Shown: positions 53,203 to 61,892 of the stretch, in pieces
Layout: every line of letters starts with the position of its first letter
How positions within the stretch are numbered: the stretch's first letter is position 1
Source of the DNA: Phycisphaerae bacterium
GTDB lineage: Bacteria > Planctomycetota > Phycisphaerae > Phycisphaerales > UBA1924
Assembly (NCBI GenBank): GCA_016873295.1
Contig: VGXM01000003.1
Span: 1 to 64,000, forward strand
Reading direction: 5' to 3'
DNA: 64,000 nt
The notes under the pieces: generated by a model
Databases searched by the model: none
Told to the model about the DNA's origin: nothing
The model's input: only the letters and a program-made list of their open reading frames with translations
Program-made: the position numbers and the translations under genes

Positions 53203-53703
53203 CTACCTTCCGGCGCCGGCGTGCACGGCTTCGAGCACGGCCGGGTGGGTCGCCAGTTCGTGCGGGGGCACCTGGGCCAGCTCGCCTTCGCGGAGGTCCA
53301 CCGCGGCACCGAGATCGCCCGCGTGCTTCCTGAGCAGCCCCAGGAACCGTGGCGGGGCGAAGACGGTCACGCTCCCGCGGGCGGGCGCGGCGGGACCGAG
53401 GGCGCGAGCCACCCCGCGGAGCCAGTCCCCGACCTCGCGGGCGAACCGGGTCTCCTCCTCCTCCGCGGTATGCCCGGCGGAGACCGCGTGCGGGGCCGCA
53501 TGGCCCGACGACCTCATCGGCGAACCCGGCTTCTCAGCGCCGCCCCGCAGGACGGGGCGACCGTGTTCGTGCTCGGACTCGTGCGCGTTCTCGATCGTGT
53601 CCTGCGGCTCCAGCCGCAGATCGCCGCTCGGGAGGCGCTTGCAACCGAAGAGTGCCGCTCGACGGACGTCGGCGGCGACGATCCAGTGAATGCTCCTGCC
53701 CAT
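53203..53703 (-). CDS. host-attachment-protein family (baeRF/Host_attach)
   Basis: A 166-residue protein matching the family annotated as protein required for attachment to host cells: HWIVAADVRRAALFGCKRLP at the start, a variable acidic/His middle (HESEHEHGRP), FAREVGDWLRGVARAL, then the conserved VTVFAPPRFLGLLRKHAG and EGELAQVPPHELATHPAV. The fold is related to the archaeo-eukaryotic release-factor domain; the host-attachment name comes from plant-associated bacteria and need not apply here. Start ATG at 53703. Stress-linked in many genomes. Confidence 0.8.
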   Translation of the reverse strand: MGRSIHWIVAADVRRAALFGCKRLPSGDLRLEPQDTIENAHESEHEHGRPVLRGGAEKPGSPMRSSGHAAPHAVSAGHTAEEEETRFAREVGDWLRGVARALGPAAPARGSVTVFAPPRFLGLLRKHAGDLGAAVDLREGELAQVPPHELATHPAVLEAVHAGAGR

Positions 53704-54091
53704 GGGGATGCCCTCCTGACGGCGCTCCGCGTGCGACCGTCGCTGCACACTGACGGGAGCGGCGTGCCCGACCGCAGCTCGCGACCGATCGCGCGGACGG
53801 TCGGATCGCGACTGGGTTTCGCCCGGCACCACGCCCGCACGGCGAGCATGCCGGTTCTCCATGCCCCGATCGAACGTGGCGCCGTCGCGCGTCTCGCGGG
53901 TTGCGAGGGGCGCGGCGGGCGTGGATGATCTCGACTCGAGCGAGGCCACTCCCGGGACACGCGGGCGACTGGCTTGCCCATCCCTATCTCCAAGGCGGTC
54001 CTCCGGGCTTTCGGCGCCTCGTGGGGGAGGGTCGCGTCGGGCGGCTCCCCTCCGGGCCGCCCGACGACGACGCCTCCCGCGAACCCAACCT
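53704..54091. other. gap without a supported gene
   Basis: 388 bp between the host-attachment gene and the DUF2934 gene. Several reading frames are open but none shows a signal, motif or consistent protein-like composition. It includes the upstream region of the minus-strand gene starting at 53703. Confidence 0.4.
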
Positions 54092-54325
54092 CTAGCCGGC
54101 GCCGGCCGCGCCCGTACCGACGGGTTCGGCCGGCGCGGCGGGGCCGATGGTCGCGATGCCCAAGTCCTGCTCCGCCCGGAGCCAATCCGACATGGCATCG
54201 CCCGCGGCGCCTCCGCGCCCGCGCGCGGCCGGTCTCCGCGGGCGTGCGGTCCGGCGTGGTGCCGAGGGGCGCCTTCCGCCGCCTCGATCCGCTCCGGACG
54301 CCCGCTTCCGCCGCTGAACCGCCAC
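54092..54325 (-). CDS. DUF2934 small protein
   Basis: A 77-residue Arg-rich protein. The segment AARGRGGAAGDAMSDWLRAE with QDLG matches the C-terminal half of DUF2934 (typically AYELW..RGRP.GdalsDWLrAEreL). The start is GTG at 54325 with GGAGG 7 nt upstream, and the reading ends in Pro/Ala/Gly-rich sequence. DUF2934 proteins are found next to stress proteins; the neighbour here is a host-attachment-family gene on the same strand. Function unknown. Confidence 0.55.
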   Translation of the reverse strand: MAVQRRKRASGADRGGGRRPSAPRRTARPRRPAARGRGGAAGDAMSDWLRAEQDLGIATIGPAAPAEPVGTGAAGAG

Positions 54326-54654
54326 TGTCGCTCCTCCATCATCACCGAGGCCGCGGGCGCTCACGCTCCGGGTCCTTGCGTCGGCCGGCCCTCGGGGCTC
54401 CTTCGGGCATCGTCCCGCCGGCGCCCCGCGATGCCTCCATCCAGCCGTTGAGATCATGGCGCGACACCCGCCGAATCGCCACGCGGAAAGTTCCCTCATT
54501 GGCGTGCGGAGCGAGAGGGCCGATCCGCACGCCGCGTTGCCGGGTGGGGAAGGTGCCTTAGGATGCCCGGGCGGGACGTTGACCGTGGGGCGGGCCCCGG
54601 CGGGACGGGGCGCGGGGAGTGAGGACGCGCTCCCCGATCGGCGGGAGCCGGTAG
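54326..54654. other. divergent intergenic region
   Basis: 329 bp between the minus-strand DUF2934 gene and the plus-strand histidine kinase. It should carry both promoters. No strong -35/-10 pair, sigma54 site or palindrome stood out. Confidence 0.4.
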
Positions 54655-57588
54655 ATGAAGTGTCGCAAGCCCTCCGTGATGGATGCAGGGGCGACGGCGC
54701 CCAGGGGCCGCCGGCGTGCCGCGAGCATCGGTCTTGCGGCGGGACAGGCGGAGGGGCGGGCGGATCGCGCCGCGCCGGCCACGACGTCGCTCCGCCTCGC
54801 CGACGCCGCCCAGAGCCTGCTGCTGCGACGGATGGCGTCGGCGTGCGTTGTGATCAGCCGCGCCGGGCGTGTGCTGCACACCGAGGGTCCGGTCGAGGCG
54901 TTCCTGGCCGAGCCGCCGGGGTCGGCGTCGTCGGACCTCTTCGCGCTTGCCGGCCGGGTCCTGGGGCCCAGGCTCCGCGCCGCCGTTCTGCGGGTCGTCC
55001 GCGAGGAGACTCCCCGGAGCCTCCGAGGCGTGACGATGCGGCACGGCGATCGCATCCGGCGGATCGGCGTTGACATCGAGCCCCTCAAGCGGACCGGGCG
55101 GGCCGCGGGGCTTCTGCTTGTCGCCTTCCGGGAGCAGCCGGCGCCGGGGTTGGAGGGCGAGGCCGGGGGCCGGCGGCACAAAGCCGACGAGCGGGAGTGC
55201 TCCAGCGGGGAACTCAAGGCCTCCACCGAAGAGACCGTGCCCATGATCACGGCACCCCAGTCCGCCAGCGGGGCGCCGCGGTCTTCGGAGGAGGCGATGC
55301 GGTCGCTCAACGCGGCGCTCTCCGGGGCCGAACCCCGGCTGCACGACTGGGTCCCCGAGCTGGAGGGGGCCGGCGGCCAAGTCGCCAGTCTCCTGTGCTT
55401 CTCCGACATCCCCACGATCGTCCTTGACCACGAGTGTCGCGTTGTGCGGTTCACGCTCGCCGCGGCGGCGTTGCTGGGCCTCGCCGCGTCGGACGTGGGG
55501 CGCGCCGCCCGGGACATCGCCAGGAGGGTCAGCGACGACGAGTTGCCGACGGATGCGCGGCATGTGCTGCGCGGCCTGGGGGCGCGCGAGCGGGACGTCC
55601 GGAGCGCGGACGGCCGCTGGTACCTGCGCCGGATCGCTCCCTGCCGCGGCGCCGACGGCCGCATCATCGGCGTGGTGATCACGTTCGTCGACGTGACCAG
55701 GACCAGGCGGGCGTCCGAGGAGCTTGCCCAGCGGCTCGCGGCCATCGTCGACCACACCGCCGACGCCGTGTACAGCTTCCGGGTTCACCCGTCCGAGCCC
55801 ACGATCCTGACCTGGAACGCCGGCGCCGAGCGACTTCTCGGGATGGGCCGCGACGAGGCGGTCGGCACCTCGGTTCACCGGGTCGTTCCGCGGGGTCTCA
55901 GGCGCGAGTGGGAGGCGGCCGTGGAGCGCGTCCGGCGTGGCGAGCACGTCGAGCAGTTCGAGAGCCATCGCCCGCGTGGCGTCGGGGCTCCCGTCGCGGT
56001 CGCGACGACGCTCTCGCCCATCCGCGGCGCCGGGGGGGCGGTGTCGGCCGTGTGCGCCGTCGCCCGGGACATCTCCGGGTCCAAGCGCATCGAAGCGGAG
56101 TTGACGGAAAGCCGCGAGCGGCTCCAGGCGATCCTCACCACGGCGATCGACGCCATCGTGACCATCGACGAGCGCGGGCTCATGCGGTCGGTCAACCCCG
56201 CCGCCGAGCGCATGTTCGGGTACTCCGAGGCGGAGATGCTGGGTCGGAGCATCCTGATGCTGATGCCGCCGCCCCATTGGGGCGAGCACGCCGGGTCCAT
56301 CGAGCGTTGCCTGGATTCGGGCGAGGCGCGCGTCATCGGTCGTGTGCGCCAGTTGGAGGCGCGGCGTCGGGACGGCACGGTGTTCCCGGTCGACATGGCG
56401 GTGAGCGAAGTCATCAAGGGGAAGCTGTTCACGGGGGTGATTCGCGACCTGAGCGAGAGGCTCCTGGCCGCGTCCCGCCTGGCCAACGCCGACCGCCTGG
56501 CCTCCCTGGGCACGCTCGCCGCGGGCCTCGGTCACGACATGAGCAACATGCTCCTGCCCATGCGGGCCCACCTCGACGCCGCGGCCATGGCGTCCCATCA
56601 CCCCGTCGTGCAGCGTCACCTCAGGAGGGTGCGCTCCGCGGTCGACTACCTCCAGGAGTTGGCCGACGGGCTGCACTTCCTCGCCGCCGACCCGGAACGC
56701 CGGGACTCGGGTGGGTCCGAGGGAACGGACCTCGCGGGCTGGTGGGGGCGGAGCCGAGCGCTTCTCTCGAATCCGGTGCCCGGGCACGTTCGGCTGGTGT
56801 CCTCGATCCCGCGGGCGCTCCCCCGCGTCGCCGTTGCGCCCCACCAGATCACCCAGGCCGTGCTGAACCTGATTGTGAACGCCGCGCAGGCGATCCCGAA
56901 GCCCTCGGCGGCTGGGGGGCGGGGCCGACGGGCCAGGGGCGGCACCATCTGGCTGTCCGCAAGCGCGGAGCCCGGGCCGCGCGGGGCCCGGGGCGGTTCG
57001 GCGCCGGGCGCGGTGAGGCTGAAGGTTCGGGACGATGGCACGGGCATGAGCGATGAGGTGAGGCGTCACGCCTTCGAAATGTTCTTCACCACCAAGGCGC
57101 GCGGATTGGGCACCGGCCTGGGCCTTCCGCTCGTCGCCCGGGTCGTCGAACGGGTCGGCGGCAGCGTCGAGATCGAGTCCGAGCCGGGCAAGGGAACCAC
57201 GGTGACGCTTACGCTTCCCACCGTGCCGCCGCGCCCGCGGGCGGGCGCTCGGCGCCGATCGCGGGCGGGCGTCATCTCCGTCGGCGAGTCGCGCGTCGCC
57301 GACCTCATCCGGCAGTTGCTCCAGTCGGCGGGCGTGGCGGTCCGGGGCGGCGGCGACCCCGGCTCGGCGTCGCTCTGGGTCGTCGACCCCGCGCTGGTCG
57401 AGCCGAGCCAGGTCCGCCGGTGGCGGAGCCGCCGCCCCAAGCGCGCCGGGCCGGGGGTTCTGGTCGTGCTGGGCCCACTGAGCGGGCGCAAGGCGCGGTC
57501 GTGGGGGGGGTTGGCCCCGATCGTCATCGAGCGTTGCGACGATTTCATGTGCGTCCGCGAAGCCCTCGGGCGCGCCTTACGCTTCTGA
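54655..57588 (+). CDS. multi-PAS histidine kinase with CheB/CheR-derived N-terminus
   Basis: A 977-residue soluble kinase. Residues ~45-165 (SACVVISRAGRVLHTEGPVE ... GLLLVAFREQP) and ~180-355 (DVGRAARDIARRV, GRWYLRRIAPCRG, IIGVVITFVDVTRTRRA) reproduce the two PAS units and intervening NEEL-type helix that follow CheR in CheB-CheR fusions, but no methylesterase or methyltransferase domain is present. Two more PAS domains follow (about 360-485 and 490-605, the latter with ITIDERGLMRS-like strand and NPAAERMFGYSEAEMLG). Then come HisKA (H627 in GLGHDMSNMLL), N-box NLIVNAAQAI, G1 DDGTGM and G2 GTGLGLPL, and a C-terminal ~110-residue degenerate receiver-like domain. Its partner is the next gene, 17 bp downstream. 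Confidence 0.88.
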   Translation: MKCRKPSVMDAGATAPRGRRRAASIGLAAGQAEGRADRAAPATTSLRLADAAQSLLLRRMASACVVISRAGRVLHTEGPVEAFLAEPPGSASSDLFALAGRVLGPRLRAAVLRVVREETPRSLRGVTMRHGDRIRRIGVDIEPLKRTGRAAGLLLVAFREQPAPGLEGEAGGRRHKADERECSSGELKASTEETVPMITAPQSASGAPRSSEEAMRSLNAALSGAEPRLHDWVPELEGAGGQVASLLCFSDIPTIVLDHECRVVRFTLAAAALLGLAASDVGRAARDIARRVSDDELPTDARHVLRGLGARERDVRSADGRWYLRRIAPCRGADGRIIGVVITFVDVTRTRRASEELAQRLAAIVDHTADAVYSFRVHPSEPTILTWNAGAERLLGMGRDEAVGTSVHRVVPRGLRREWEAAVERVRRGEHVEQFESHRPRGVGAPVAVATTLSPIRGAGGAVSAVCAVARDISGSKRIEAELTESRERLQAILTTAIDAIVTIDERGLMRSVNPAAERMFGYSEAEMLGRSILMLMPPPHWGEHAGSIERCLDSGEARVIGRVRQLEARRRDGTVFPVDMAVSEVIKGKLFTGVIRDLSERLLAASRLANADRLASLGTLAAGLGHDMSNMLLPMRAHLDAAAMASHHPVVQRHLRRVRSAVDYLQELADGLHFLAADPERRDSGGSEGTDLAGWWGRSRALLSNPVPGHVRLVSSIPRALPRVAVAPHQITQAVLNLIVNAAQAIPKPSAAGGRGRRARGGTIWLSASAEPGPRGARGGSAPGAVRLKVRDDGTGMSDEVRRHAFEMFFTTKARGLGTGLGLPLVARVVERVGGSVEIESEPGKGTTVTLTLPTVPPRPRAGARRRSRAGVISVGESRVADLIRQLLQSAGVAVRGGGDPGSASLWVVDPALVEPSQVRRWRSRRPKRAGPGVLVVLGPLSGRKARSWGGLAPIVIERCDDFMCVREALGRALRF

Positions 57589-57605
57589 ACCCGGAGGGAC
57601 GTCCC

Positions 57606-58421
57606 GTGCGCCAGCGACGAGGTCAGCCAGGCAGGAGTGCGATCACGCCATCCTCGGGGCCCGGCGCCGAGCCTCTGGTTCCGCGGGCGGGGTCCGAGCG
57701 GGCGCTCGACCGCCCCGATCCGGCGGTCCGCGTGCTGTGCGTGGACGACCACGAGCTGCTGGTCGACGGGCTGGCCGCTCGCTTCGGGATCGACGGGGTG
57801 ATCGGAATCGTCGGCTGGCTGCCGAACGCGGAGCGGCTGCTCGACGAGGTGGCGCGGGTGCGCCCGCACGTCGTGCTCCTGGACGTCGAGATGCCCGGGC
57901 CCGACGCCTTCGAGATCGCCGACCGCCTGCGGCACATGTTCCCCCACGTCCGCGTCGTCTTCCTGAGCGCGCACGTTCGCGACGCCTACCTCGCGGCGGC
58001 CTTCAACGCCGGCGCGAGCGGCTACTTCTCCAAGTGCGACGACCTCAAGGTGATCGCCGGCGCGATCCGGCAGATCGCCGGTGACGGATCATCCGCCCCG
58101 GCGGCCCGCGAGTTCCTCATGGGCCCGAAGGTCCGCGCCCGCTGCATCGCGGCCCAGCCCGCGTCGACGTCGCGCCGGCCGAAGGCCCCGCGGTCCGCCG
58201 ACGGGCAGCCGAAAACGCGCCTGGCGACCCTCTCGCCGCGCGAGGCGGAAGTGCTCCGCCTGATCGGGAAGGGCCTGTCTCGCACGCAGATCGCGGCGGA
58301 GCTGTCGCGCAGCGCCAAGACCGTCGACGGGCACCAGGACCGCATCCTGCGCAAGCTGGGCATTCACACGCGCTCCGACCTCATCCGATGGGCCATCCGC
58401 GAGGGGTTCGCCGAGGCCTGA
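57606..58421 (+). CDS. LuxR/NarL-family response regulator
   Basis: A 271-residue protein: a variable ~40-residue N-terminus, receiver with DD47-48 and D93 in VVLLDVEMPGPD, Lys in GYFSKCDD, a linker, and a GerE-type helix-turn-helix (TLSPREAEVLRLIGKGLSRT ... ELSRSAKTVDGHQDRI then LRKLGIHTRSDLIRWAI). GTG start chosen because GGAGGG lies just upstream. Directly follows the multi-PAS kinase, so the two are a pair. The 3' end overlaps a convergent gene by 41 nt. Confidence 0.93.
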   Translation: MRQRRGQPGRSAITPSSGPGAEPLVPRAGSERALDRPDPAVRVLCVDDHELLVDGLAARFGIDGVIGIVGWLPNAERLLDEVARVRPHVVLLDVEMPGPDAFEIADRLRHMFPHVRVVFLSAHVRDAYLAAAFNAGASGYFSKCDDLKVIAGAIRQIAGDGSSAPAAREFLMGPKVRARCIAAQPASTSRRPKAPRSADGQPKTRLATLSPREAEVLRLIGKGLSRTQIAAELSRSAKTVDGHQDRILRKLGIHTRSDLIRWAIREGFAEA

Positions 58422-58884
58422 TGGCGGCGGACGGGCCCGCGCCGCCGGCACCGCACTCGGGGCACCGCCCGCTCGCCGTGCCTTTCAGGTCGTAACCGCA
58501 GGCTCGACAAGCGCCCGGAAAGGAAGCACCGCGCCGCCCCAGAAGGCCGCTGAGAGCCAGAGTCGGTACCAGCGGAACCCATAACGGGATGCACGCCCGC
58601 CTGCCCGACAACACTCCCCCAAACTCGAACCACCAGCGCATTCCGGGTGGATTCCACGCGAGGTTTCCGACATGGAGCGGCATGCGCGGCGAACCCGGCG
58701 GGGGCATCGGCCACCAGTGCACCACCAGGCGGCCGCCCGTCACGCCCACGTATCCGAACGGTCCATACCCGGCGACCCCCGGGTGGAACGCGCTTCGGAC
58801 GTATAGCAGGCCGAGAACGAGCGAAGACAACACGCACGCCCAACGGGCCCAGCGGATTCGTTGCGTCTGTACAGGCGACCGCAT
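58381..58884 (-). CDS. small membrane protein with C-terminal zinc ribbon
   Basis: A 167-residue protein: one N-terminal TM (WACVLSSLVLGLLYVRSAF), a Gly/Pro/Trp-rich central region, a second hydrophobic segment (IPLWVPLVPTLALSGLL), then the zinc ribbon CRACGYDLKGTASGRCPECG. This exact layout is a planctomycete hallmark family without known function. ATG at 58884 preferred; 58956 is possible. It ends inside the 3' end of the response regulator gene on the other strand (41-nt convergent overlap). Confidence 0.75.
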   Translation of the reverse strand: MRSPVQTQRIRWARWACVLSSLVLGLLYVRSAFHPGVAGYGPFGYVGVTGGRLVVHWWPMPPPGSPRMPLHVGNLAWNPPGMRWWFEFGGVLSGRRACIPLWVPLVPTLALSGLLGRRGASFPGACRACGYDLKGTASGRCPECGAGGAGPSAAIRPRRTPRGWPIG

Positions 58885-59270
58885 CGTGAGTGTTCCTGCC
58901 GTGCATGGTAGACTCCCGCGTCGGTGTCGACTGATGGACATCCGACGTGAGGGCAATCACCAGCCCGATGATCGCGTGGTACGGGAACAGCGGGCTGTGC
59001 CCGCCCATGGCCAGCGCGACGACCGCAGCGGCGATGAATCCGGCCGAAAGCAGCCGGTGGAAGAGGCGGCGGTCAAGTCCCAGATGAGGACGGGGTTCAT
59101 GACGACTCTCCGTGGTGCGAGAGCGGGGCTGAGGCACCTGACGACAGGTGTCTCACGCTCACGACCCTATTCCGGATTTGCCCCTCCTGTTGTCGCGCCG
59201 GCGTTTTCGGAGCGCATCGTCATGCTTGACGTCCCACGCGCCTCTACCCGCAGGCACGTCCGGTCGTAGA
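58885..59270. other. gap with possible decayed membrane-protein gene
   Basis: On the minus strand between about 59137 and 58900 one frame reads GFIAAAVVALAMGGHSPLF then HAIIGLVIALTSDVHQ, i.e. two hydrophobic helices. The frame then continues antiparallel to nothing sensible and overlaps the zinc-ribbon gene in another frame. It may be the remains of a frameshifted small membrane protein or an N-terminal extension lost by frameshift. I cannot support a functional gene. Confidence 0.3.
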
Positions 59271-59363
59271 ACGACAACCCCCGGGTCTCGCGACCCGGGG
59301 GTTATGCGAATGGTGGAGATGGGGTGGGGTGACGAAGCCCATTCCAGAGGCCCAGAGACACGG
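59271..59363. repeat. 93-bp dispersed repeat, copy R1
   Basis: Begins ACGACAACCCCCGGGTCTCG, which with the next bases forms a perfect 12-bp stem (AACCCCCGGGTC/GACCCGGGGGTT) with a TCGC loop, and ends CCCAGAGACACGG. R2 (60979-61071) aligns without gaps over all 93 bp with about 17 mismatches. At 59311-59323 it reads TGGTGGAGATGGG, the reverse complement of the CCCATCTCCACCA end seen in many tmRNA genes. Confidence 0.85.
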
Positions 59364-59430
59364 GATCGGCGTTCATCGCCCCGGCAGGTTCATCGGCTGG
59401 ATAACTCACCGCGCAGTGTGACGAGGCAGC

Positions 59431-59982
59431 ATGGTCACCGTAACATCTCTCATGCAAGCCGACGGATCGACCAGGACTCCGGCCCGTAACGTCTGGACAC
59501 GAAGACGCTTGTGGGCATCCGTGGTCTGCTGCGTGTTGGGGGTGTGCGTCACGGGGTTGCTGTATGTGTCTGGGTCTGGTTCTGGTCCGCGACAGTCATC
59601 GGTTCGCGCTGAGAAGCACATGCTCCTCCGATCCGTGGCGCAGGCCGCGGCGGCCTATCAGCATGACGCCGGACGCCAGCCAACCTTGGATGATCTGCTC
59701 GCGGCTGGAGCCATTGACGCGGAGGTGCAACGGGACTTCGCACTCGTCACTCCGGCAGTGGACCCGTCGAGCGTCGTCGAGCCCCTGCCCCTGTTGGTTC
59801 AAGCCGTGCCGTGCCGTTCGGTGCGGAAGGGCGAACCGTGGGGCGGGCCGGGCGAAACCAGCAACCAGGACTACCCGGCGTGTCGGTTCATGCTCATGCC
59901 CGACTGGTCGGTGCAAGCCATCGACGAGCCGGTCTATCAACGCGATTACGCCAACCGTGTGCGTCTGGTGCCCCTCTGGTGA
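59431..59982 (+). CDS. orphan single-pass membrane protein (183 aa)
   Basis: A 183-residue protein with an N-terminal signal anchor (LWASVVCCVLGVCVTGLLYV, about residues 27-46) and an exported domain starting with a pseudopilin-like helix (MLLRSVAQAAAAYQHDAGRQ with PTLDDLLAAGAID). It ends QRDYANRVRLVPLW. The helix-plus-strand layout is reminiscent of type II secretion/type IV pilin-like minor proteins, but there is no prepilin peptidase site. It lies between repeat R1 and the next orphan gene. No confident family. Confidence 0.6.
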   Translation: MVTVTSLMQADGSTRTPARNVWTRRRLWASVVCCVLGVCVTGLLYVSGSGSGPRQSSVRAEKHMLLRSVAQAAAAYQHDAGRQPTLDDLLAAGAIDAEVQRDFALVTPAVDPSSVVEPLPLLVQAVPCRSVRKGEPWGGPGETSNQDYPACRFMLMPDWSVQAIDEPVYQRDYANRVRLVPLW

Positions 59983-60111
59983 TCCCACCCGACGCACCGT
60001 CGCTGGGAGAAGCACAGACGTCCGCGGCCCGCCGGCGAGCGGCGGCGGACCTCGATGAAGGGCCACGGAGCGTACTGTTCGGTGTCTCGTCGAGCCGCAT
60101 AGGATCGAGGC

Positions 60112-61113
60112 ATGACCGGTGGACGGCGTCGAACGGCTTGCTGCAAGCGTTCAAAGCGGGCGATGGTCTGCCTGTTGGCCGGCACCCTGTGCAACGTCGG
60201 CGTAGCGTGGACCGTTGCGGCTGTGGCGCCGGGCACGCAGTTCCACAGCGTCACAGAGTCGACCGGGGCCTACCCGCGATGGCGATACGCAAAGGCCGAC
60301 GGTGCCTCTTGGGTGCTGATCGAGAGCACAGCCGCGCTCGAACAGCCCGATGCGAGAGACAACTGTGGCGCAGTGGGGCTTGGTGTGGAGAGACAACCGC
60401 CTCCTCACTGGAGCCGGCCAGGACGGTGCCGGGTCACGGACCTGTCCCCGGAGGCGATGTTCGAGATTTCCGCGGGTGGGGTCCTCGCCGAACTCGCGAC
60501 CGGCTGGCCCATGGTCACTCTGCGAGGGGCACGGGTTCGCTACCGCGCCGACGACCCTGGGCGTATGGTCGAGGGGGTCTCGCTTCACGGCGTCCGGACT
60601 GCGGGTACTCCTTCGGTTGCGCTTCTCCCGACAACGCCGGTCTGGCCGGGTTTCGCGGTCAATGCCGTGTTCTTTGGGGCAGTTCTATTCGCCGGGCACG
60701 CGGCCGCGTGCGGAGTCAGCGTGCTCCGAGCCCATTCCCGTCGTCGCCGTGGGCGTTGCGCATCGTGCGGGTACAGCCTCGGAGGAGCGGGCCCTGATCG
60801 TCGGTGTCCGGAGTGCGGGCTCGATAATGACGCTGAATGCGTTAGTGGCCGGATCGGCGAGCCCGGCGGATGGGGAGAGTCCGTGGGCCCGACCGCGAGC
60901 GCCACCTACGACGCGTGCACACCGTCAGAGGTTCCGGAGCTCGCAGCCCGGTACGAGGAACCGCAGGTAGACTCACAAACGACAACCCCCGAGTCTCGCG
61001 ACCCGGGGGCTACTCGAATAGAGGGCGGGGGGTGGTGTGACGAAGAGCGCTTCAGAGTCCCAGAGACACGGCACGGAGATACGTCTCACCGGCGGGACGC
61101 TCCCTCCGACTAG
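60112..61113 (+). CDS. membrane protein with zinc ribbon, C-terminus running through repeat R2
   Basis: A 333-residue reading: TM near the N-terminus (VCLLAGTLCNVGVAWTVAAV), an exported ~150-residue domain, a second TM (FAVNAVFFGAVLFAGHAAAC) and a zinc ribbon CASCGYSLGGAGPDRRCPECG at about residues 221-241. After ~45 further residues the frame enters repeat R2 (60979-61071), which supplies most of the last 45 codons. The natural C-terminus was probably shorter and the stop was lost or displaced by the repeat. Paralogous in layout to the gene at 58381. Confidence 0.65.
   Translation: MTGGRRRTACCKRSKRAMVCLLAGTLCNVGVAWTVAAVAPGTQFHSVTESTGAYPRWRYAKADGASWVLIESTAALEQPDARDNCGAVGLGVERQPPPHWSRPGRCRVTDLSPEAMFEISAGGVLAELATGWPMVTLRGARVRYRADDPGRMVEGVSLHGVRTAGTPSVALLPTTPVWPGFAVNAVFFGAVLFAGHAAACGVSVLRAHSRRRRGRCASCGYSLGGAGPDRRCPECGLDNDAECVSGRIGEPGGWGESVGPTASATYDACTPSEVPELAARYEEPQVDSQTTTPESRDPGATRIEGGGWCDEERFRVPETRHGDTSHRRDAPSD
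60979..61071. repeat. 93-bp dispersed repeat, copy R2
   Basis: Same length and order as R1: ACGACAACCCCCGAGTCTCG start, hairpin with one G-A change, then GGTGTGACGAAG and the CCCAGAGACACGG end. It lies inside the 3' part of the zinc-ribbon gene and 92 bp before the DUF4375 start. Confidence 0.85.
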
Positions 61114-61162
61114 ACCCGTGTACCATGCGGTTGGTCCTGAGTACTTCGTTGGGAGGGTGCTC

Positions 61163-61639
61163 GTGGAGGAGCAAACCGTGGACTACTGGGAACTGATCGA
61201 AGCGGCAAACAAGCAGGTTGACATCTACAACAGTGCGGAGGAGTTCTTCAGAGGCTTCGCCACGCTACCGACTTACGTGCAGCATTTGCTGGCTACGTAC
61301 TGGTGCCAATCCGAGATCAACAACGGGGGGTTCGATCAGTTCTTCTTCAATTCAACAGGCATACTCGCCCCTGAAGCGGAAGCCGGATTCCGGGCCATGG
61401 GTCTTTCCGAGGTCGCGGACCTGTTGGTCGAGGCGATAGGACGGTTCGGGGGTCGCTACCCGCGCGAGCGCGAAGAACGGCAGATCGCCATGGACTCGTT
61501 GCCGAGTGTCGGCACGCGTACCTTCCTTTATACGGGGCGACGATTCGCCGATCTCGACGATCGTTTCTACAGCCTGCTTCCAGGTCATGCGTTCTTCCAG
61601 CACGCCGAAGCGTACGCGGCGTTGCACAGAGATTGCTAG
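61163..61639 (+). CDS. DUF4375 (DMP19-like) protein
   Basis: A 158-residue soluble protein with the DUF4375 core TYWCQSEINNGGFDQFFFNS followed by TGILAPEAEAGFRAMG, and a following helix LLVEAIGRFGGRYPRERE. The family is widespread in accessory regions, sometimes compared with DNA-mimic DMP19, but its role is not established. The GTG at 61163 is chosen because GGGAGGG lies 5 nt upstream; the frame stays open upstream to 61037, inside repeat R2, which is unlikely to be coding. Bounded by R2 and R3. Confidence 0.8.
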   Translation: MEEQTVDYWELIEAANKQVDIYNSAEEFFRGFATLPTYVQHLLATYWCQSEINNGGFDQFFFNSTGILAPEAEAGFRAMGLSEVADLLVEAIGRFGGRYPREREERQIAMDSLPSVGTRTFLYTGRRFADLDDRFYSLLPGHAFFQHAEAYAALHRDC

Positions 61640-61701
61640 AACGGGCTTGTTCCGCGCCGACCGGGTGTCTATCTGTCCACCGAACACTGGATCTCCCAAC
61701 A

Positions 61702-61750
61702 ACGACAACCCCCGCGTCTCGCGACCCGGGGGTTCTCGAATAGCGGGGGC
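61702..61750. repeat. dispersed repeat, copy R3 (5' half only)
   Basis: ACGACAACCCCCGCGTCTCG and the rest of the hairpin, then GGTTCTCGAATAGCGGGGGC. It matches the first ~50 bp of R1/R2 and then stops being alignable. It follows the DUF4375 stop by 62 bp, in the same position R2 has relative to the preceding gene. Confidence 0.8.
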
Positions 61751-61892
61751 CCGCTATGGCGACCGTTGGCAACGCCCTGATGACACGCGGGAGCTTGTGT
61801 TGTTGGGTGTCCGGGGCGCTTTCTGGGCTTTTTGTGGGCCATGCCGCGTAGGGACGCCCCCGATCGATCTGTGGCGGGGCCGTTACCTTTGA

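Noticed and set aside
58364..59137. A 257-codon minus-strand frame overlapping the zinc-ribbon gene
   Set aside because: Only its first ~75 codons look membrane-protein-like; the rest lies out of frame over a better supported gene. Kept only as a possible decayed remnant.
59271..61750. The regularly placed hairpin repeats as a CRISPR array
   Set aside because: Copies are 0.7-1.7 kb apart, vary in sequence, and the intervals are coding genes and not spacers; no cas genes are present.
59271..61750. Repeat copies as integron attC sites in a cassette array
   Set aside because: A GTTATGC string occurs in R1, but the paired core sites expected at both ends of an attC element are not present, the hairpin is fully symmetric, and no integrase is visible. 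It remains only an analogy.
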